A stretch of 64,000 bases of DNA, taken from assembly GCF_900110705.1 (NCBI RefSeq), contig NZ_FOEJ01000003.1, positions 186,001-250,000 of the forward strand. The letters run 5' to 3'. The notes beneath the pieces are model-generated. The model saw only the letters and a list, made by a program, of their open reading frames with translations, ran no database searches and had not been told where the DNA came from. Below are positions 58,473-64,000 of this stretch, in pieces. Position numbers and translations under genes: made by a program. This DNA comes from Loktanella sp. DSM 29012. Its GTDB lineage: Bacteria; Pseudomonadota; Alphaproteobacteria; Rhodobacterales; Rhodobacteraceae. Position 1 is the stretch's first letter. Every line of letters starts with the position of its first letter.

Positions 58473-59630
58473 ATGCAGACCATCACGACGACGACGGAAC
58501 TCGCCACCTTTTGTGCAGAGGCGGCCAAGCGCCCCTATGTGACCGTCGATACGGAATTTCTGCGCGAGCGCACGTATTATTCGAAACTTTGTCTTGTGCA
58601 GCTGGCCTACCGTGATGCGGCGGGCGAGGATGCGGTTCTGGTCGATCCACTGGTCGACGGGCTGTCGCTGGAACCGCTTTATGACCTGTTTCGTGATCCC
58701 GGTGTGGTCAAGGTGTTCCATGCGGCACGTCAGGATCTGGAAATCTTTTGGGTCGATGCGCAGCTGATTCCAGCGCCGCTGTTTGACACGCAGGTCGCGG
58801 CGATGGTCTGCGGTTACGGCGATCAGGCCGGATACGAGACCCTTGTGCGTAAGATTTCAAAGGCACAGCTGGACAAATCCAGCCGTTTTACCGACTGGTC
58901 GCGCCGTCCGCTGACGGATGCGCAGAAAACCTATGCCCTGGGCGACGTTACCTATCTGCGCGAAATCTACGAGGTGCTGTCAGACCGGCTACGCAGCACC
59001 GGGCGGGAAAAATGGGTCCAAGAGGAAATGGCTGTTCTGAACGATCCGGCCACCTATCAGACAAACCCCAACGATGCCTGGCAGCGGGTCAAGACGCGCA
59101 CCACATCTGGCCGTTTTCTGGCAATCGTGCGCGAACTGGCCCGGTTCCGCGAGGAATACGCCCAGACCCGCGACATCCCGCGCAACAGGGTCTTCAAGGA
59201 CGATGTGCTGGTCGAGCTGGCATCCACAAAACCGACCGACGAAAAGGACCTGTCGCGGTCCCGCCTGCTGCAACGCGAGGCCCGCAAGGGTGACATCGCC
59301 GCGGGAATCCTTGCCGCCGTCAAGGCTGGGATCGCCGTGCCCAATGACCGGTTGCCGAAACCTGCTGCCGGTGCCGAACGGCTTCAGGTCAATCCGGCGA
59401 TTGCGGATATGCTGCGGGTGCTGCTCAAGGCAAAGTCCGAACAGGCCGACGTCGCGCAAAAGCTGATTGCGAATTCAGCCGACCTTGATGCGCTGGCTGC
59501 GGGTCAACGCGATTTGCCTGCGCTCAAGGGCTGGCGCAAAGAGGTGTTCGGCCGTGATGCAATCCTGCTGACCGAAGGCAAGGTCGCCTTGGCCGTTGAT
59601 GGCGCGCATGTGGTCACCGTGCCGCGCTAG
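58473..59630 (+). CDS. rnd: ribonuclease D
   Basis: A 385-residue 3'-5' exoribonuclease for tRNA maturation. DEDDy motifs: Exo I 'VTVDTEFLRERTYYSKLCL', Exo II 'VKVFHAARQDLEIF', Exo III 'YALGDVTYLREIYEVL' (Tyr and Asp). C-terminal HRDC domain follows ('RFREEYAQTRDIPRNRVFKDD'). ATG at 58473 is preferred because the family begins about 20 residues before Exo I. Confidence 0.95.
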   Translation: MQTITTTTELATFCAEAAKRPYVTVDTEFLRERTYYSKLCLVQLAYRDAAGEDAVLVDPLVDGLSLEPLYDLFRDPGVVKVFHAARQDLEIFWVDAQLIPAPLFDTQVAAMVCGYGDQAGYETLVRKISKAQLDKSSRFTDWSRRPLTDAQKTYALGDVTYLREIYEVLSDRLRSTGREKWVQEEMAVLNDPATYQTNPNDAWQRVKTRTTSGRFLAIVRELARFREEYAQTRDIPRNRVFKDDVLVELASTKPTDEKDLSRSRLLQREARKGDIAAGILAAVKAGIAVPNDRLPKPAAGAERLQVNPAIADMLRVLLKAKSEQADVAQKLIANSADLDALAAGQRDLPALKGWRKEVFGRDAILLTEGKVALAVDGAHVVTVPR

Positions 59631-59681
59631 ACCTTTGGCGCTGCGTTCCCTAGATGGGGGGCAACGCACAAGGAGAAGACA

Positions 59682-60086
59682 ATGGCCACCGAACAATTCG
59701 AAGACCTCGTTGAAACCTTTGCCTTTCTTGACGATTGGGAAGATCGCTATCGCCATGTGATTGACATGGGCAAGGCGATGCCTGCACTGGAAGACGCGCT
59801 CAAGGTGCCGGCAACCAAGGTGGACGGCTGTGCAAGCCAGGTCTGGTTGGTGCCCGCACCAGAGAATGGCACGTTTCATTTCCGCGGTGACAGCGATGCG
59901 ATGATCGTGCGCGGGCTGATTGCCGTGTTGGGCGCGCTTTACGACGGTGTCCCGCTGAACGATCTGCACAGCATCGACGCGCGGGCGGAACTGGGACGTT
60001 TGGGCTTGAACGATCACTTGTCCGCGCAACGGTCAAACGGGTTGCGCGCGATGGTGGAACGGATTCGCGAAACGCCCGTCGGCTAG
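59682..60086 (+). CDS. sufE: sulfur acceptor SufE
   Basis: A 134-residue protein that accepts persulfide sulfur from SufS and hands it to SufB. The acceptor Cys50 lies in 'ATKVDGCASQVWLV'; 'DWEDRYRHVIDMGKAMP' and 'GLIAVLGALYDGV' are standard. AAGGAGA ribosome site. It is separated from the suf operon by about 3.7 kb of purine and RNA genes. Its stop shares CTAG with the convergent DUF1638 gene. Confidence 0.96.
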   Translation: MATEQFEDLVETFAFLDDWEDRYRHVIDMGKAMPALEDALKVPATKVDGCASQVWLVPAPENGTFHFRGDSDAMIVRGLIAVLGALYDGVPLNDLHSIDARAELGRLGLNDHLSAQRSNGLRAMVERIRETPVG

Positions 60087-60712
60087 GCCTGCGACAGCGC
60101 TGTCGCCAGATCGCCGTAACCTGTGAACCGCCGCTCGAAGGTCAGCCCGATCCGCGCGGCAATTTTCGCCGCACGGGCCGTCAGGTCAGCGTCATCGGTC
60201 TGTGCGAGATAGACCAGGGTTTCGTAATTGCCGAAATACATGTCCAGCAGCGCGGGATGCCGGTCCAGACCCAATGGTTTCCAGACAAAGGCATCGAATT
60301 GCCGCGTCAAAAAATCGGTCAGGTAAAACGCCGTGATCTCGTCGGCATGTTCGGTAAACCGCGTGTTCCCTTCGAAAAAACTATAGCAATGGGGCCCTGC
60401 GATCATGCGCACGCCCAGCGCATCGCAAGCGGCCTGCAACTGCCCGCCCGTGCCGCAATCGGCGTAGACCACAAAAATCCGGTCATAATCGCCATGTCGC
60501 GCCGTGACGATGTCCTGCACCGCAGGCACGATCCGTTCGGGGTGATTGTGCCAGATCGCAGGAAGGCATTGCAGATCCAGATGATCCCACCCGTTCATAC
60601 GCCGCAATGCGATGATTTCATGGGCAAGCGCGCCGCAGGCCAGCAACAGCACACGCCCTCTGCCCGACGGCGCAAGCCCCGCCTGGGTCAGATCGGTGTC
60701 GCGCGGTGTCAC
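60083..60712 (-). CDS. DUF1638 family protein
   Basis: A 209-residue protein of DUF1638. Family blocks: 'VLLLACGALAHEIIAL', 'LQCLPAIWHNHPERIVPAV', 'VVYADCGTGGQLQAACD', 'IAGPHCYSFFEGN'. Several conserved Cys and His suggest metal or cofactor binding. DUF1638 genes often lie near corrinoid methyltransferase genes (methanogens and roseobacters), and here a corrinoid protein gene is 240 bp upstream. The GTG at 60712 shares 4 bases (GTGA) with a small membrane protein gene; a longer frame would overlap that gene out of phase. Confidence 0.86.
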   Translation of the reverse strand: MTPRDTDLTQAGLAPSGRGRVLLLACGALAHEIIALRRMNGWDHLDLQCLPAIWHNHPERIVPAVQDIVTARHGDYDRIFVVYADCGTGGQLQAACDALGVRMIAGPHCYSFFEGNTRFTEHADEITAFYLTDFLTRQFDAFVWKPLGLDRHPALLDMYFGNYETLVYLAQTDDADLTARAAKIAARIGLTFERRFTGYGDLATALSQA

Positions 60713-60864
60713 CCGGATCGGCGGGTCAATACGGTCAGGATCAGCGCCACCGTCGACATGGCCGGCAGCAAGGCCCAACCCATCGAAAAATTGGCGATCC
60801 ACACTGTCAGGCCCGCCAAGGCGATAACAACTGCGATCAGAATGGCGAAACGTTGTAGGGGCAC
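60709..60864 (-). CDS. 51-residue two-helix membrane protein coupled to DUF1638
   Basis: A small gene starting with GTG at 60864, with a GAGG ribosome site 6 nt upstream. The protein is almost entirely two transmembrane helices: 'RFAILIAVVIALAGLTVWI' (5-23) and 'WALLPAMSTVALILTVLT' (30-47), ending RRSG on the cytosolic side. Its stop overlaps the DUF1638 start as GTGA, a hallmark of co-translation. No family recognised. Coding status rests on the ribosome site, coupling and hydrophobic periodicity. Confidence 0.68.
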   Translation of the reverse strand: MPLQRFAILIAVVIALAGLTVWIANFSMGWALLPAMSTVALILTVLTRRSG

Positions 60865-60948
60865 GGCAATCCTCGGATGGCTGCTGTTTCATCAGTGAAG
60901 ACAAAAACAACACCTGTCTAGCCCAGGCTACGCCAAAGATAATGCAGT

Positions 60949-61650
<702 letters not shown>

Positions 61651-61766
61651 GGAAGCAATCCCTATAGGCAGTTGATCTGTCTTTGCCCGTATCTATGGCG
61701 CGTCAGACAGACTGTCACGGGGTGAATTGCGACATATCAGGGGTTTGCGCCGACGCAGTTGCGCGC

Positions 61767-61781
61767 GTTCTGCATTTGTTC
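61767..61781 (+). promoter_or_regulatory. LexA (SOS) box before the radical SAM gene
   Basis: GTTC-TGCATTT-GTTC fits the alphaproteobacterial LexA operator GTTC-N7-GTTC exactly. It ends 12 bp before the ATG and overlaps a TATATA stretch (61783-61788) likely to be the -10 region. Implies DNA-damage induction of the radical SAM gene. Confidence 0.78.
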
Positions 61782-61793
61782 TATATATACACA

Positions 61794-62876
61794 ATGGTTT
61801 TGCCGTCATCACCGCCACGACAGCGCACACCCGGACGGGCGGCGCTGTCCAATCCCGACAACCGTTTTGACCGGATCACGGCAGAGGGTGTCGATGACGG
61901 CTGGCACGTCGAACACGATCTGCCGGTTCTGCGCACATCCGTCACCGACGAGGTGCCGCGCCGCGTCATTACGCGCAACACCTCGCCCGACATCAGCTTT
62001 AACCGGTCCATCAATCCTTACCGGGGGTGCGAACACGGCTGCATTTACTGTTTTGCACGGCCCAGTCACGCCTATCTGGGCATGTCACCGGGACTGGATT
62101 TCGAAACACGGCTGATTGCGCGTCCCGATGCGCCGACCGTGCTGGCAAAGGAATTGCGCACCAAAGGCTATGTGCCGCAGACCGTCGCGATTGGGACGAA
62201 CACCGACCCCTATCAGCCGATCGAACGCGATCGCGGAATCATGCGGCAGATCTTGCAGGTCTTGTCCGATTTCAATCATCCCGTCGGCATCGTGACCAAG
62301 GGGGCGTTGATCAGTCGCGACATCGACATCCTCGCCCCGATGGCGGCCAAGGGGCTGGCGCGCGTCGGAATTTCGATCACGACACTCGACAATGCCACCA
62401 GCCGCGCGATGGAACCGCGCGTGCCGCTGCCAGCCGCGCGTTTGCGCGCGATCCGGCAGTTGACCGACGCCGGGATCGACGTGCGCGTCATGGTGTCGCC
62501 CATCGTGCCTGCGCTGACCGATCACGAGATGGAACGTATCCTTGCGGCGGCGGCAGATGCCGGGGCTGTTGCTGCCAATTCCATCGTGCTGCGTTTGCCG
62601 CGCGAGGTGTCGGGCCTGTTTCGCGACTGGGTGGAACAGACCTATCCTGACCGGGCCGCGCGGATCATGGCACGCGTGCGTGAGCTTCATGGCGGACAGG
62701 ATTACGACCCGGCGTTCGGCACGCGGATTACCGGGCAGGGCGAATGGGCCCGTTTGATCCGGCAACGTTTCGATCTGGCCGCCCGTCGTCTGGGACTGGC
62801 ACGGCATCTGCCACCGCTGCGCAGCGACCTGTTCGCGGTGCCGCCACGACCGGGCGATCAGCTATCGCTATTTTGA
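61794..62876 (+). CDS. PA0069 family radical SAM protein (SPL-like)
   Basis: A 360-residue iron-sulfur enzyme. The 4Fe-4S motif is C-EHG-C-IY-C (Cys79, 83, 86). 'NPYRGCEHGCIYCFARPSHAY' and 'GTNTDPYQPIER' identify the PA0069 group, distant relatives of spore photoproduct lyase. PA0069 of Pseudomonas is in the LexA regulon as I recall, and an exact LexA box lies just upstream here, so a DNA-damage role is likely but the reaction is unknown. The ATG at 61794 follows the LexA box; the in-frame upstream sequence is promoter. Confidence 0.92.
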   Translation: MVLPSSPPRQRTPGRAALSNPDNRFDRITAEGVDDGWHVEHDLPVLRTSVTDEVPRRVITRNTSPDISFNRSINPYRGCEHGCIYCFARPSHAYLGMSPGLDFETRLIARPDAPTVLAKELRTKGYVPQTVAIGTNTDPYQPIERDRGIMRQILQVLSDFNHPVGIVTKGALISRDIDILAPMAAKGLARVGISITTLDNATSRAMEPRVPLPAARLRAIRQLTDAGIDVRVMVSPIVPALTDHEMERILAAAADAGAVAANSIVLRLPREVSGLFRDWVEQTYPDRAARIMARVRELHGGQDYDPAFGTRITGQGEWARLIRQRFDLAARRLGLARHLPPLRSDLFAVPPRPGDQLSLF

Positions 62877-62898
62877 CGGTCCCGACTATGCTGCAAGT

Positions 62899-63498
62899 AT
62901 GAGCGAGATCTGGACACAGCGTTACGACCGGCCCGACTATCTGTTCGGCATGGAACCGACCGAATTTCTGGTCACGGCGGCCGACCGTGTGCCGGCGACC
63001 GATGCACTGTGTATTGCGGACGGCGAGGGGCGTCATTCCGCATACCTCGCACAGCGCGGCTTTGATGTGACGGCCTTTGATCCCGCACCGACGGCGCTGG
63101 AAAAGGCACGCCGTCTGGACGTGGCAAAGGGTGTCACGGTCGCACGGCATCAGGCCAGTCTGGATGACTGGGACTGGACGCAGTCCTACGGCGCAGTGGT
63201 GGCGATGTTCATCCAATTTCAGGGACCAGAGGCACGCTTGCCCACATTTGAACGTCTGCGGCAGGCCACACGGCCTAGCGGCCACGTGATCCTGAAAGGG
63301 TTCGCCCCGCGGCAGGTCGACTACGGGACGGGTGGCCCATCGGATCGCGAAAACATGTACACGACGGATTTTCTGGAACAGCAGTTCAGCGGCTGGACGC
63401 TGCATCATTTGCGCGATCACGATGCGCCGCTGTCGTCAGGACCGGGCCACGACGGTGTCGCGGCCCTGGTCGAATTGATTGCACAAAAACCGGGTTAA
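62899..63498 (+). CDS. class I SAM-dependent methyltransferase
   Basis: A 199-residue enzyme with a Rossmann SAM-binding core: 'ALCIADGEGRHSAYLAQRGFDVTAFDP' (motif I and the acidic end of strand 2, about 37-63), 'YGAVVAMFIQFQGP' (motif II). It resembles TehB/thiopurine-type methyltransferases of small substrates. It starts 22 bp after the radical SAM gene, so it may be part of the same SOS-controlled unit. Its stop shares TTAA with the convergent homocysteine methyltransferase gene. Confidence 0.88.
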   Translation: MSEIWTQRYDRPDYLFGMEPTEFLVTAADRVPATDALCIADGEGRHSAYLAQRGFDVTAFDPAPTALEKARRLDVAKGVTVARHQASLDDWDWTQSYGAVVAMFIQFQGPEARLPTFERLRQATRPSGHVILKGFAPRQVDYGTGGPSDRENMYTTDFLEQQFSGWTLHHLRDHDAPLSSGPGHDGVAALVELIAQKPG

Positions 63499-64000
63499 TG
63501 ACGGCGGCGACCACGACGTTCGGCGCGGACCGGACCGTTGCCGTCGGTGCCGTCACTCTCGGAGGAAAACGCACCCAGCGCCGTCGTGATATCGTCCAGC
63601 GACGGGCGGTCGCCCTTGGGCCGGGTTTCCAGCGCCTCGCGCATGGCGCGCAGGTGTTCGGGCGTCGTCCCACAGCATCCGCCGATGATGCGCGCGCCAC
63701 AGTTGCGGGCCAGTTCGGCGTAATCCGCCATCAGTTCCGGCGTCCCGTCGTAATGGATATGGCCGTCGTGGTATTTCGGGATGCCTGCGTTGCCCTTGGA
63801 AATCAGCGGCTGGCCCGGGTCTGCATCCGCCATGCCAAGGATCGTGCGCAGCAGGTCAGACGCGCCCGTGCCGCAGTTGGCACCGAATCCCTGCGGCTGG
63901 TAATCCAGCTTGGCCACGGATTTCACCATGTCGCGGCTGGTCACACCCATCATCGTGCGGCCCGCGGTGTCGAAACTCATGGTGCCGCACCAGGGCATCC
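63495..64000 (-). CDS. homocysteine S-methyltransferase (split methionine synthase part), C-terminal portion
   Basis: The last 168 codons of a gene read leftward from beyond the right edge. Zinc-binding cysteines lie in 'GFGANCGTGASDLLR' and 'IIGGCCGTTPEHLRAM', the Hcy-binding domain signature (PF02574); 'LISKGNAGIPKYHDG' is also typical. The tail after residue 127 of the visible part is low-complexity and basic (ends RAERRGRRRH). Proteins like this form the homocysteine module of a three-part methionine synthase in roseobacters, with the corrinoid protein 2 kb away. Start not visible. Confidence 0.9.
   Translation of the reverse strand, partial: MPWCGTMSFDTAGRTMMGVTSRDMVKSVAKLDYQPQGFGANCGTGASDLLRTILGMADADPGQPLISKGNAGIPKYHDGHIHYDGTPELMADYAELARNCGARIIGGCCGTTPEHLRAMREALETRPKGDRPSLDDITTALGAFSSESDGTDGNGPVRAERRGRRRH

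Overview
This 64 kb window is bacterial chromosome with high G+C content and almost no non-coding space. It looks like a member of the Roseobacter group (Rhodobacteraceae, Alphaproteobacteria). The markers are a CckA-ChpT-CtrA style relay (chpT and the sciP-ctrA pair), a LexA-type GTTC-N7-GTTC box, an IscR with a single cysteine, a suf operon of rhodobacterial layout, an L21 protein with a C-terminal extension, olsBA, and a corrinoid protein plus a homocysteine methyltransferase that together resemble a split methionine synthase. The genus cannot be decided from the sequence alone. I saw no insertion sequence, prophage, integrase, CRISPR array or rRNA operon. This is core genome, not an island.

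Layout. 1-6 kb: the start of an AI-2E family permease, tRNA-Ser(GGA), a two-gene YeeE/YedE sulfur transporter, katG, tRNA-Ser(CGA), a DUF2059 secreted protein and a lipoprotein. 6-16 kb: rplU-rpmA, three consecutive GNAT acetyltransferases, obgE-proB-proA, chpT opposed to proA, a DUF3553 gene, olsB-olsA (ornithine lipid synthesis) and a ThiE/TenI-like gene. 15.5-24 kb: a TrmJ-like methyltransferase, an SGNH hydrolase, ctaA and an M32 carboxypeptidase, a crotonase, a hotdog thioesterase, a DUF1127 gene divergent from a MocR-type regulator, and rplM-rpsI. 24-33 kb: a spermidine/putrescine-type ABC transporter lacking its binding protein, tetR-ppk2, a lipoprotein hydrolase overlapping metA, an orphan P-loop ATPase and mnmA. 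32.6-39.5 kb: sciP-ctrA, ligA-recG, a 32-residue lipoprotein, a membrane-anchored retropepsin and marC. 39.5-48.4 kb: an ABC-F ATPase, an AGCS symporter, ndk, small membrane proteins, a DEAD-box helicase with a repetitive tail, a CPBP protease and a hydrolase. 48.4-56 kb: the Fe-S assembly operon iscR - cysteine desulfurase - sufB - sufC - sufD - two YIP1 proteins - sufS, then tRNA-Arg(CCG) and tRNA-Met(CAU). 56-64 kb: purM-purN, rnd, sufE, a DUF1638 gene with a previously hidden 51-residue membrane protein, a corrinoid protein, a PA0069-type radical SAM protein behind a LexA box, a methyltransferase, and the 3' part of a homocysteine S-methyltransferase running off the right edge.

How the genes fit together. 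Three themes recur. Cell-cycle control: chpT, sciP and ctrA lie within 21 kb, and a CtrA-like site next to a GANTC site stands before ctrA. Iron/sulfur metabolism: the suf operon has an Irr (ICE) palindrome upstream and a second ICE-like palindrome inside its second gene; sufE is nearby, and mnmA draws on the same sulfur pool. Methionine: metA has the residue expected of an acetyl-CoA-using enzyme, and the corrinoid and homocysteine-binding parts of a split methionine synthase lie at the right end. I found no wholly new multi-gene system. The least explained items are the L21-membrane-HhH fusion, the YIP1 pair inside suf, the intragenic ICE-like site, the 51-residue membrane protein coupled to DUF1638, a dispersed hairpin repeat, and four convergent gene pairs that share a 4-nt palindromic stop.
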